A stretch of 39,317 bases of DNA from Streptomyces sp. ISL-36. GTDB taxonomy: Bacteria > Actinomycetota > Actinomycetes > Streptomycetales > Streptomycetaceae. This document shows positions 16,737 to 24,667 of this stretch, one piece after another; positions within the stretch are counted from its first letter, which is position 1; each line of letters opens with the position of its first letter. A program made the translations under genes and the position numbers. The stretch spans positions 1-39,317 of the forward strand of contig NZ_JAGGOS010000201.1 of NCBI RefSeq assembly GCF_018614205.1, read 5' to 3'. The notes under the pieces were generated by a model. It saw nothing but the letters and a program-made list of their open reading frames with translations. It ran no database searches and had not been told where the DNA came from.

Positions 16737-16800
16737 TCCGCCCCTGAACGGCCGGTGCGGGCGAACCTGCCCGGGACCGGACCGGTCCCGCTCCGCCATG

Positions 16801-16836
16801 TGTCCGGGCAGACCGCGGGTGCGGTCTGCCCGGACA
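16801..16836. terminator. Bidirectional terminator hairpin
   Basis: Perfect 16-bp arms, TGTCCGGGCAGACCGC and its complement, around a GGGT loop. It lies 64 nt after the FG-GAP gene stop and just past the end of the leftward HNH remnant, so it can stop transcription from both sides. Confidence 0.85.
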
Positions 16837-16842
16837 CAATCG

Positions 16843-17121
16843 TCACGGTGCCGCGGTGTAGTGCACGACCGTGGCCTCGCAGGCCTCCGCGTACACCTTC
16901 AGCGCGTTGGCCTCGCCCTGGTCCGCGGCGAGGCCCCAGCGCAGCTTGGTGGCGGTCCACTCGCCGATGTAGCGGCAGTGCGCCTCGGGTAGCGGCGGCA
17001 TCCACTCGGCCGGGTCCCGGTCCGCCTTGGCCCGGTTCGACCGCGCGGTGACCGCGACCAACGAGGTGGCGACGTCCTGGTCGTTGGCGTACGCCTCGCG
17101 CCGCGGTCCAGGCGCTGGCAC
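16843..17121 (-). pseudogene. C-terminal fragment of HNH (GmrSD-like, DUF1524) nuclease
   Basis: The minus frame reads REAYANDQDVATSLVAVTAR, then SNRAKADRDPAEWMPP, CRYIGEWTATKLRWGLA and NALKVYAEAC. This is the C-terminal end of the secreted or cytoplasmic HNH nucleases with a DUF1524/GmrSD C-terminal domain: R-x-x-Y-A-N-D (usually just after the HNH core), L-V-A-V-x-x-x-x-N-R-x-K, then W-x-P-P and C-x-Y. The catalytic HNH histidines and everything before them are missing. A GTG at 17121 gives 92 residues but upstream DNA at 17106-17142 is an unrelated dispersed repeat. Probably non-functional. A second scrap of the same C-terminus lies at 17820-17882. Confidence 0.7.
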
Positions 17122-17142
17122 AGCTGGCAGGGAGCGTCATTC
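17106..17142 (-). repeat. Short dispersed repeat, copy B
   Basis: Second copy of the sequence at 15333-15370, at the broken N-terminal edge of the HNH remnant. The break point therefore coincides with a repeated sequence. Confidence 0.6.
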
Positions 17143-17237
17143 GAGATGAGCGGTATTCCCCGAGCGTCGACGTCCACTGCTGCGGCTCCGTACTTGTCGG
17201 GGGACGGGCGTCGTGGTCGGTTCTGCCGGAGGTGTCA

Positions 17238-17765
17238 GTGCTGTCCGGCATAGTGCCGGGTGTCGTGCCGCTGCTGGAACGCCTCCTTGACCACCAGCGG
17301 AACTTCGACGCCATCGGCCTCGCCAGCCGGATCGAACCTCCCGCCACTCCCGTCCTGCCGCGCCTGCGACAGATACTGAACGAGCAGACGGAGATCAATG
17401 CACGGAACGAGCAAGCCGATGCGGCCGTACTGAACGTGGGGAACGCGTGGACTCTCGTCCACACCGCATCAGCACTGTGGGACATAGCCGGAGACAGCGA
17501 GGCCGACACCGTTGTGTCGGCGCTGCTGAATGCCTGGAAGGACAACGACTCCACCGCACCCGATGTCCTGGCCTGCCCGAACCGCATGGGCCAGGCCGCA
17601 CGCCCTGCCCCGCCCCGGATCCAGACGTCGCTCGCACAACCGCACCGAGGCAACGACCCTTGGAGTGATGCAGTCGCTCCCGACCTGGGGATCGAGCGCA
17701 TCTGCCGTTACCTCGTGGCGCGCCTGCGAGACCTCTCGGAACCTGCGCCGGCCGGGGAGGAATAG
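17238..17765 (+). CDS. Hypothetical helical protein
   Basis: 175 residues from GTG 17238, chosen because GGAGG lies 5 nt upstream; GTG 17232 in the same frame overlaps that site. The sequence is soluble and mostly helical: VVPLLERLLDHQRNFD, VLPRLRQILNEQTEINARNE, DAAVLNVGNAWTLVHTASAL, then CPNRMGQAARPAP and LGIERICRYLVARLRDL. No known domain, catalytic motif, signal peptide or membrane segment was recognised. A well-formed terminator begins 11 nt after the stop, supporting a real, single-gene transcript. Flanking HNH nuclease scraps on both sides suggest it is an island in decayed DNA. Function unknown. Confidence 0.7.
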   Translation: MLSGIVPGVVPLLERLLDHQRNFDAIGLASRIEPPATPVLPRLRQILNEQTEINARNEQADAAVLNVGNAWTLVHTASALWDIAGDSEADTVVSALLNAWKDNDSTAPDVLACPNRMGQAARPAPPRIQTSLAQPHRGNDPWSDAVAPDLGIERICRYLVARLRDLSEPAPAGEE

Positions 17766-17775
17766 GCACCGCCGC

Positions 17776-17814
17776 GTCGGTGTGCAGGGCGCGAGCCAAG
17801 CCCCGCACACCGAC
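17776..17814 (+). terminator. Terminator hairpin
   Basis: GTCGGTGTGC and GCACACCGAC pair perfectly, with an inner GGGC/GCCC pairing after one mismatch. It begins 11 nt after the stop of the 175-aa gene. Confidence 0.75.
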
Positions 17815-17819
17815 GAGGG

Positions 17820-17882
17820 CTAAGCGACGGGGGTGTGGCGGACGACCGTGGTCTCGCAGGCCTCGGCGTACACCTGCAGCGC
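17820..17882 (-). pseudogene. Second scrap of HNH nuclease C-terminus
   Basis: The minus frame reads DALQVYAEACETTVVRHTPV then A and TAG. It is a diverged copy of the end of the 16843-17121 remnant (NALKVYAEACEATVVHYTAA). Nothing upstream continues the domain, so only about 21 codons remain. Confidence 0.65.
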
Positions 17883-17929
17883 GTCGCTCCGCGACGGCAC
17901 CTTCTACGAACCGCAGCCGTCGGCGTCAG

Positions 17930-18415
17930 TCACCTGACCGGCGGGTTTGCGAGGACAACCACTCGATCAGCCTCGACATCGAAGCCGAGTACCGGATGGC
18001 CATAGTCGCCTTCCGGGTCCATCAGTACCGGCTTACCCAACCGCCGTCCGAGCTCCCGAAGGAAGCCGCAGAACACATCAAGTCGATCCTGGCCCTGCAA
18101 CTCCCGCAGGTCGACGTCGAACTCGACTTCACCGTCGGCATAGAAGCGGAAAATCGCCAGCACATCGGCAGACGGCCAGACCCTCAGGTCCGGGCACTCG
18201 GCATCTGCCGGGCGGGACAGCACGGCCTCCGCCCGAGGCACCGGAAGCACCGCCTCTCCCTCGGAGTACTGGCACTTCCACGCCTTCTCCGCGACAAGAT
18301 CGAGGACCGCCTGCCAGTCCTCCACCGAGGCATTCGGGACACGCACGTCCGGCAACGACCCCATCAACTCCGGGTCGAAGAAGCACTTCACGTCATCCCA
18401 CAGCAGATCGGTCAC
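17930..18415 (-). CDS. Hypothetical acidic protein
   Basis: 161 residues from GTG 18415 (VTDLLWDDVKCFFDPELMGS); ATG 18445 and ATG 18484 in the same frame are alternatives, the former having a G-rich ribosome-like stretch before it. The body reads LPDVRVPNASVEDWQAVLDL, WPSADVLAIFRFYADGEVEF, LRELQGQDRLDVFCGFLREL and ends ADRVVVLANPPVR. It is soluble, acidic and without signal peptide, resembling the small lone proteins of the immunity type, but I do not recognise the family. It is transcribed leftward, convergent with the 175-aa gene. The 28-bp dispersed repeat lies just upstream. Function unknown. Confidence 0.65.
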   Translation of the reverse strand: MTDLLWDDVKCFFDPELMGSLPDVRVPNASVEDWQAVLDLVAEKAWKCQYSEGEAVLPVPRAEAVLSRPADAECPDLRVWPSADVLAIFRFYADGEVEFDVDLRELQGQDRLDVFCGFLRELGRRLGKPVLMDPEGDYGHPVLGFDVEADRVVVLANPPVR

Positions 18416-18461
18416 CCCGCCATGCTGCCCAGCTCGCCGACCCATCGCACCCCCGTTTCCC

Positions 18462-18489
18462 TTGACCAAAAGACATAGGGGCACCCCCC
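18462..18489. repeat. Dispersed 28-bp repeat, copy 2
   Basis: Copy of 948-975 (TTGACCAAAAGACATAGGGG followed by CACCCCCC), with one additional A. As in copy 1 it sits a few tens of bases upstream of a leftward gene start. Confidence 0.7.
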
Positions 18490-18514
18490 GGCGCCGGGCC
18501 GGAGGGGGGGTGGG

Positions 18515-19238
18515 TCAGGCGCTGAGGAGCTGGTTTCCGGTGCGCTGCCAGTACCAGGCCGGGGCGCGGTCCGCGCGGCACTCGTAGGTGCCGTAGGCGA
18601 TGAACTTCTCCTCGTCGTCGCAGACCAGGTAGCGGGCGTCCGGGATGAATTCCAGCGTCTTGCTGTCGGCGGGGAGATCCTTGAAGCACTGGACGCGGTG
18701 GGGGCGGTTCATGGACCAGTAGACGTCGCCGCGTTCGAGGTCGGTGTAGCGGACGCTCACGGTGTCGCCGGGGCGGAGCTTGCACAAGAGGCGGACGCCG
18801 AGGGTGGCGCAGATGTCCTTGACCCGTGCATAGAGGACGTCGAAGGCGTCCGGGGCGATGCCGAGGACGCGGTCGGTCTCGCCGCTCGGGCCGGTGAAGT
18901 GGACGGCGCCCCGGACGTCGAGGTCGCCGAAGCCGTAGCGGGCGGCGAGGTGCTGCGCCACGGTGTTGGGGGCGCCCGGGTCGCCGGGGCGGTAGTGCAT
19001 GTCCGTCTCGGCGTCGAGCGGGACGGTGGTATAGGTGCTGGGGCCGGAGAAGAGGCCGGTGAGCTCCCACTCGACGTGGGCGTCTCCGAAGGACCACGCC
19101 ACGAGGTGGTCTGGGGGGGAGCGTGCCAAAGCAGCTGAATTCGTGCGGGTTGGTGAAGTCCAGAGGCATGCGGATCTCCAGGTTGTGTGGGTCTCCGGTG
19201 TGGTCGACTGCCACCGCCGGGCCATACCCCTCATGCAT
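18515..19238 (-). pseudogene. Hypothetical protein interrupted by a seven-base homopolymer
   Basis: From ATG 19238 the frame reads MHEGYGPAVAVDHTGDPHNL, EIRMPLDFTNPHEFSCFGTL and then loses sense; from there a second frame reads PPDHLVAWSFGDAHVEWELT and continues sensibly to VCDDEEKFIAYGTYECRADR and the stop at 18515. The switch is at a run of seven C on the coding strand (plus strand G 19113-19119); six C would join the frames exactly. The joined protein would have about 240 residues, soluble, with no recognised domain. The start overlaps the preceding gene's stop as TGATG, suggesting coupling. Either a true frameshift, a phase-variable tract or a sequencing error. Confidence 0.6.
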
Positions 19239-19879
19239 CACCTTCGGGAGATCCTTCGGCCCTGTTTTCGCTGCTCAGGCCTCGATTCCGCCCGCTGGCC
19301 GCACCACGCAGAACTGGCCTCGCCCGTACGGGCGAGGCCAGTGGATTGCCGGCGTTCAGGCATCGGCGCGGCCGCTGCGGTCAGCTGGTGGAGGGCGTCG
19401 AGCGGCTGCTCGGCTCGGGCCAGCCAAGCAAGGCGGGCGCGCTGTTCGCCGATGCTGCGGCAGCCGGCGAGCGGCTGCAGGGTGTCCGGGCGCAGCTGCG
19501 TGACGGCTTGGACGTAGGCGCGGCCGCCGAGGGCGACGACCGGGCGCGGTCCGGGGAGGATGCCGAGCTGTGCGGCCTGGGTGGCGAGCCGCTCGGGCGT
19601 GACGGAGCCGGGCTGGCCCATGCGCAGTTCGTCCGGGAAGAGCGCCTCATCGAGGGTGACGAAGCCGTTCTTCGCGGAGAGGACGACGCCGGTGGCGCCG
19701 GCGAGGCGCTCAGCCGCCTGTCGGCACAGGAGGTGATAGCTGCCGGTGTAGAGCTGGCGGGCGGGCAGGGCCGTCCTGGTGGGCGTCTGGGCGCCGCTGC
19801 AGGGGGAAGCGCGCGGGTTCGCAGATTCTTGCGCGGCACCGAGCGGGAACCCGTGCGCGGGTTGCGGGATGCCACCGGT
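19238..19879 (-). pseudogene. DUF6884-like protein, N-terminus lost
   Basis: The minus frame reads ALPARQLYTGSYHLLCRQAA, ERLAGATGVVLSAKNGFVTL, LRMGQPGSVTPERLATQAA, PVVALGGRAYVQAVTQL and RARLAWLARAEQPLDALHQL. This is the pattern of DUF6884 proteins (a Y-x-G-S-Y strand, a LSAKxG/H-G-F/L loop, then a G-G-R-x-Y-V motif), a Rossmann-like family often found on mobile DNA and of unknown role. No start codon is found: TGA at 19882-19880 closes the frame, and IS5 remnant sequence begins there. The last 35 residues run through a 30-nt palindrome, so the original stop was probably earlier and lost by an indel. ATG 19621 would give 127 residues, lacking the first half of the domain. Confidence 0.6.
19313..19342. 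terminator. 30-nt perfect palindrome
   Basis: ACTGGCCTCGCCCGT followed directly by its reverse complement. It lies inside the 3' end of the DUF6884-like frame and upstream of the homopolymer-broken gene; probably the former terminator of the DUF6884 gene. Confidence 0.6.
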
Positions 19880-19892
19880 TCACGCGCGGGTT

Positions 19893-20630
19893 GTCGTAGC
19901 GGGTAGCCACCGCCCGGTGCTGCTTGAGCCTGTGATGGCGCGCTCGACAGTGTTGCGCTTCTGGTACCGCTCTTCGTCAAATCCGGGCGGCAGCCCGCCG
20001 CGTGAGCCTTTGCGCAGGGCGGGCAGCCTGGCTGTCGGTCTTTTCCGGGATCGTGGGCCGGATGCCCCGGCGCCGCAGGTAGTTCCGGACGGGCCCGTTG
20101 CTGTATGCCTTATCGGCAGCGACGCTGTCGGGCTTCTTGTGGGGCCTGCCCGACCCCGACTTCGGGACGCGGGTCTTCTCAAGGACCGGCTTGAACTGGG
20201 TGGAGTCCGCCCGCAGGCCTGGTGTGACGATCAGAGACAGCGGGCGGCAGCGGCCATCCGCGCTCAGGTGGAGCTTGGTGGAGAACCCGCCCCGCGAGCG
20301 GCCCAGGCCCTCACCTCCTGCACCACCTCCACCAGGCGGGGGTGCAGGCTTTCCACGGCGTTTCGGCCTGATGTTCTGGCTCTTTGGCCCCCTTTGGGCC
20401 GGGCGTCGGCGGCGGGTTGGTGCGGGCACCCGCCGCGTGCTGAGGCGCACGAACGATGGTTGAGTCGACCGAGACGTCCCAGTCGATCTCGCCTGCGGCG
20501 TCGGCCGCGGCCTGAACCTGCTGGAGCAGACGCTCCCACGTCCCGTCAGCTGACCACAGCCCGTGCCGTTCGTAGATTTTCTTCCAAGGCCCGAACCATT
20601 CCGGCAGATCAGTCCCGGCGGACCGGCGGT
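19893..20630 (-). pseudogene. Degraded IS5-family transposase
   Basis: Pieces in three frames on the minus strand rebuild one DDE transposase: TDLPEWFGPWKKIYERHGLW, SADGTWERLLQQVQAAADAA, EIDWDVSVDSTIVRAPQHAA, GLGRSRGGFSTKLHLSADGR, PLSLIVTPGLRADSTQF, KPDSVAADKAYSNGPVRNYL, RRRGIRPTIPEKTDSQAA, GFDEERYQKRNTVERAI and RLKQHRAVATRYD. The catalytic D residues (DSTIV, ADKAYS) and E (NTVERAI) are recognisable. At least three frameshifts are needed (near 20300, 20030 and 19935). Both ends are missing: the N-terminus is replaced by an IS701-like end at about 20625 and the C-terminus runs into the DUF6884 fragment at about 19893. Not active. Confidence 0.85.
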
Positions 20631-20749
20631 GCGAACACCTCGGAAGCGAACTCCTCCAACCGGCCCCGCACCGCCGCAAGCGCCCCAGCCCTCATACAGC
20701 CAGCGAACTACCAGACCCCGACACGACAAGAGCAGCTAACAAAGCACTG
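20609..20749 (-). mobile_element. Left-end remnant of an IS701-like element
   Basis: On the minus strand, CTAG followed by CAGTGCTTTGTTAGC resembles the end of the complete element at 25120 (CTAG, TAGTGCTTGGTC). An ATG at 20695 opens MRAGALAAVRGRLEEFASEV, matching the start of the 25185 transposase (LGEELAAVRCDLEDFAAEMF). The frame stops at TGA 20611-20609 after 28 residues, where IS5 sequence takes over. It is a second, different IS701-type copy cut by IS5 sequence. Confidence 0.65.
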
Positions 20750-20753
20750 CTAG

Positions 20754-21071
20754 TGCATGACCTTCCCGGGTGATGGAACGTTGGTGCTGCGCCGGAGCTG
20801 GTGCCCTCACCCGCGCTCGCCCGCGCCGGCCTGTGACTGGACCCAGGCCCGCGCCCCCTCAATGTCGTCAGACCGAAGCAAAGCGGGCACTGCGTACCCG
20901 CGTTGTGTCACCCCGACACGATCGTACGAGGCGGCGGCAGGGCATACCTCGCTAAAGGCACCAGCGGCCCACCTCGGCCAACCGATACCCCTGGTCAACC
21001 AGAAGAGTGCGGTCGACCCTGAGGCCCGGGATGTGAGCATCGTCCTGCCGGGCGGAGCCTGAGAGGAGTGA
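20754..21071. other. Intergenic, no gene recognised
   Basis: About 320 bp between the IS remnant and the ATPase gene. A minus frame reads RGYAVPALLRSDDIEGARAW before stopping at 20809 and might be the end of a lost gene, but no start or family was found. Confidence 0.4.
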
Positions 21072-24000
21072 TCACGGTTCTCGACCGGTGCGGCGGGGCC
21101 AGCGCAGGGTGAGGCGCATCCGGCGGCGGCGGGCCGACGCAGGCCTGACTGGCGGAGGGTCGACGGGGTCCGGCGGTTCGGTGCGCAACTCAGCGACGCC
21201 CAAGTCCTCCGCGAGCAAGAGCAGCACATCCAGTTCCAGCCGGTCCAGCGCGTCCACAGCCGTCCACAAGTCGATGGCGAAAGCCCGTGCCGTGAGGCGT
21301 TGGGCTGCCCTGGGGTCGGCCGCGTTGGCCAGGTGGGCCAGGGTTCGGGCTTGGATCTCCGGGCGGGTGATCCGGTCCGCGAGCTCCTCCGCCCGCTCGG
21401 GCTGTCCCGTCTCGGCCGCTGCGCGGGCGAGCCCCGCGAGCAGTTCCTCGTTCTCGTGCGAGCCCGCCGCCTCAAGTGCGTCCTCGATTTCAGCGGCGAG
21501 CGCGGCAGCCCGTCCGTGATCCCCGATCCAGGCGATCGCCTCGGTAACCACCGCCAGCGTGCGTATCCGCACCGACGTTCCGTCGACGGGGCGGGCCAGC
21601 GCCCTGTCGCCGCCGATGACCACGACGACCTGCTCCTGGTCTCCCGTCCCGTTGATCGTCTCGATGAGAGATGCCAGGGTACGTCCCCGATCGTGACGTC
21701 CGCCGATGCTGCGGGCCACCACCTCGGCCTCGTCGACGAGCGCAGTGGCTCGGCTCACCTGGCCGCTGCGGGCGGCTGCCCGCGCCACCGCCGCCAGTGC
21801 CCGGGCCCGTAGCGCGAAGTCCTCGATCACGCGGGCGACGCGCTCGGACTGGTCGACGCCACCGGTGTCGGCGACAACCTCGGCCAGGGCGAGCACGCTC
21901 GACTCGTTCAGGTCCTCGCCCGCTTCGGGGATGCCGGCCAGAAGCCAGTCCATCAGTTTGATCGCATCATCGCGGTCGCCAGATGCCTCTCTCATGCCGG
22001 CCATCGCGGCCATGGCCAGCATCCGCGGGCGCAACGTCTCGATCCTGAGAATGATCTCCACGGCCCGCTCCACGGCCCCCGCCTCGAGGACGGCCTCGGC
22101 GACGAGGGCCAGTACAGCGTCGCGCTGGCCGCTCACGTTGTCGATGGCACGGGCGATGGCCTCGGCACGATCGCAGTGCCCCGCGTTCGCCGCGGCCCTG
22201 GCCACAGCTCTCCGCGCGGCCACTGCACGGGCGGGGTCGTGCACCGTCCCGGCGATGGCCAGGGCCCAGTCGAGGTCTCCCGATCGGGCCGCCACGCCGG
22301 CCAAGGCCGCGAGTTCCACCTGGTGATGCACGGGGGACCGGACCGCCCGGGCCACTTCCTGGGCCTCCGACACCAGATCGAGCCCGCGTCGGTGGTCACC
22401 CGACCGCACGACCGCCTCGGCCACTGCAGCCAACGCCCGCGCCCTGGACGCCGCGTCGGGGTTGACCCGGGCAAGTGCCTCGGCACGGCCGTGGTCGCCC
22501 GCCCGGGCTACGGCACCGGTGACGACGGCCAGATCGCCTCCCACCTGGAAGGTCGGGCGGTCGTCGGAGCCGTCGACGAGTCCGACGACAGCCTCGGCCG
22601 TGAGCTCGGCCGCACGATCCGGGGCCCCAGCGGCGGCCATCGCCTCGATCACCGCTGCCATCGGAGGCTGAAGCCAGACTCCGCTGACCGCGCGGGCTGC
22701 GGCCTCTGCCTCAGCAGCCGACCGGTATGCCGAGGTCAGGTCGCCGCTGCGGGCCACCGCCCGCGCCACAGCGGCAAGGGCCTTCGCCCGCCGCTCAGGG
22801 TCATCAATGGCGCGGGCCGCCGCCAGGGCGTCGTCGTGCTCGCCGGCCGCGGCCAGCGCCTCGGCCAAATCGGCGTCGAGCCACCATCTCCCGGCAGCGG
22901 CCTCCGGATCGTCGGCGAGCGCCCTGATCTCGCGAACCAGCTCAGCGGCGCGCCGCCGGTCACCTGCCGCAGCTGCGTCCGTTGCCATCGTGGCCCAGCA
23001 GGACGCCCGGGTAAGGGCGTTGTCGATCCGGCGGGCCGCCCGAACAGCTGCATCGGCCAGCTCAGCGGCCCGATGCCCGTCGCCGTCCCTAGCGGCTGCT
23101 GCGGCAACCGCCGAAAGCGCCTTGGCCCCCTCGTCCGGTTCAGTGATGCTCCGTGCGATGGTCTCAGCGAGCGTCCGGTTGCCGGCTTCGGCCACCTCCC
23201 TCGCCACCCCGGCGAGCGCCCTCGCCGAGCTCCCGCTCCACATGGACTCGGCCAGCGCCCGGGCCCGGCCGACGCGACCGAGCAGCGCCCAGACGACGGG
23301 CACGTCCAGGGGCAGCGAGGCGTTACGTTCCGACAGGCGCATACGGCACAGGGCGATTTTGGTCAGATCGGGCAGGTTCGGGCTCGCGACGGCGAGGATA
23401 GCGTCTTGAGTCGCGGTGAGTTCGGCGAGGGCGGTGGCGTCGCCGCCGGTGGTGTCGAGCAGCCAGGCGTGGCGGCCCGGGTCGAGCGCGAGGTCGAGCA
23501 TCATGGGGATGTCGCCGTCCGCGCGCAGACTGCGGAAGTAGCCGAGCAGCAGGTAGCCGGGGGTGTGCGCGTCCCAGCCCCTTCCCCGGTGCCCGTCCAC
23601 CCAGTTGTGCAGGCGCCGACGGTAGTCGACCAGCCGGTCTCCAGCGAGGCAGGTCACCGCCTCCTGCTGCAGGTCCTCGTGGGCCAACAGGTAGACGTGC
23701 TCAGGCCGCTCCGGTCCGTGCCGGACCAATGCCGGGCGCTGCTCGAAAGTTCGGCCGGACACCGTTTCCAAGGTCTCAGCGATCTCCCACGGGTCGCGGG
23801 TGCCGGTGAGTTCCACCAGGTCCTGGACGGACAGACCGCCGCCGGCCGCCGTCAGCAGGCCCAACAGGTCCTGCTGGGTGGGTGTGCCGGTCAGCAGCCG
23901 TTTGAGTTCCCGCTCGGCGGCGTCACGGATGACCTCGGCGTCCCGGGACGGCTCCAGGAGCCGTACGGCTGCGGGCTCGCGCAGCGGGTGATGGTCGGGC

Positions 24001-24656
24001 ACGTCGCCGGGCAACGGCGGTGCAAGGCGTCCGGCCACGATGACGCGCATCCCCGCGGGAGGATGGGCCGGGAGCAGTGCGGCGATGCTGTACGCGTCGG
24101 GGCCGGTGGTCACCCCCAGGTCCTCGTCGAGCCCGTCCACGACCAGGACGAGCCGCGCCCCCTGTTCCCGGCAGACGGTGGCCGCGTCGTCGAGCAGCGC
24201 GAGTAGGTGCGCGGCGCGGGTCGCCCCCGTCAGATGCGCGGGCACTGGCCTGCCCAATAGCGCCGCGAGCTGCTCCATGACGACGTCGGTGAACGCCTCG
24301 CGGTCGCTCTGCCCGGCAAATCGCGCGGTGACGAAGAACGAGACGACGTGCACGCCTTGCGGCGGGTGGAGCACGAACCAGGACAGCAGGGCCGACTTGC
24401 CAGCCCATGCCTTCGCCCGCCACCATCGGTACGCGCTCCCGCCGGAGCGGGTGCAGAACTCGGCCAATTCGGCGAGTTCCGCCTCCCGGCCGAGGAGTCT
24501 GTCCGGTGCGATCGACCGCACCTGGTAGAGGTAGGCCGACCGGGCCGCGGCCGGTCCGCCGGCCAGCAGATTGATTTGCAGACCCCCGTCCCCGACCTGT
24601 AACCCTGACACTCCTCGGGCGTCGATGCGGGCGGGCTGGCCGTCGTGGCTGTCCAC
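21072..24656 (-). CDS. STAND/NLR-like ATPase with N-terminal amyloid-like motif and helical repeats
   Basis: 1,194 residues from GTG 24656, with GAGGGC about 7 nt upstream and only 11 nt after the stop of the Bell-like gene. Residues 18-31 (GLQVGDGGLQINLL) match the core L/V-Q-V/I-G of RHIM-type amyloid motifs and mirror the C-terminus of the upstream protein. The NTPase follows: LLGREAELAEL at 54-64, a Walker A variant AKAWAGKS at 81-88 (first Gly replaced by Ala), and Walker B LVLVVDGLDED at 169-179. A winged-helix-like segment lies about 255-330 (LLTAAGGGLSVQDLVELTGT). From about 480 to 1130 there are about 15 alanine-rich helical pairs of TPR-like type (RAKALAAVARAVARSGDL, RARALAAVAEAVVRSGDHRR), a sensor-like array. 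The tail is proline/arginine-rich. This is the layout of bacterial NLR immune sensors. The triggering signal is unknown. Confidence 0.8.
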   Translation of the reverse strand: MDSHDGQPARIDARGVSGLQVGDGGLQINLLAGGPAAARSAYLYQVRSIAPDRLLGREAELAELAEFCTRSGGSAYRWWRAKAWAGKSALLSWFVLHPPQGVHVVSFFVTARFAGQSDREAFTDVVMEQLAALLGRPVPAHLTGATRAAHLLALLDDAATVCREQGARLVLVVDGLDEDLGVTTGPDAYSIAALLPAHPPAGMRVIVAGRLAPPLPGDVPDHHPLREPAAVRLLEPSRDAEVIRDAAERELKRLLTGTPTQQDLLGLLTAAGGGLSVQDLVELTGTRDPWEIAETLETVSGRTFEQRPALVRHGPERPEHVYLLAHEDLQQEAVTCLAGDRLVDYRRRLHNWVDGHRGRGWDAHTPGYLLLGYFRSLRADGDIPMMLDLALDPGRHAWLLDTTGGDATALAELTATQDAILAVASPNLPDLTKIALCRMRLSERNASLPLDVPVVWALLGRVGRARALAESMWSGSSARALAGVAREVAEAGNRTLAETIARSITEPDEGAKALSAVAAAAARDGDGHRAAELADAAVRAARRIDNALTRASCWATMATDAAAAGDRRRAAELVREIRALADDPEAAAGRWWLDADLAEALAAAGEHDDALAAARAIDDPERRAKALAAVARAVARSGDLTSAYRSAAEAEAAARAVSGVWLQPPMAAVIEAMAAAGAPDRAAELTAEAVVGLVDGSDDRPTFQVGGDLAVVTGAVARAGDHGRAEALARVNPDAASRARALAAVAEAVVRSGDHRRGLDLVSEAQEVARAVRSPVHHQVELAALAGVAARSGDLDWALAIAGTVHDPARAVAARRAVARAAANAGHCDRAEAIARAIDNVSGQRDAVLALVAEAVLEAGAVERAVEIILRIETLRPRMLAMAAMAGMREASGDRDDAIKLMDWLLAGIPEAGEDLNESSVLALAEVVADTGGVDQSERVARVIEDFALRARALAAVARAAARSGQVSRATALVDEAEVVARSIGGRHDRGRTLASLIETINGTGDQEQVVVVIGGDRALARPVDGTSVRIRTLAVVTEAIAWIGDHGRAAALAAEIEDALEAAGSHENEELLAGLARAAAETGQPERAEELADRITRPEIQARTLAHLANAADPRAAQRLTARAFAIDLWTAVDALDRLELDVLLLLAEDLGVAELRTEPPDPVDPPPVRPASARRRRMRLTLRWPRRTGREP

Positions 24657-24667
24657 CGACTGCGCCC

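Noticed and set aside
22176..24206. 676-codon plus-strand open frame
   Set aside because: Antisense to the STAND ATPase; composition reflects the alanine-rich repeats read backwards.
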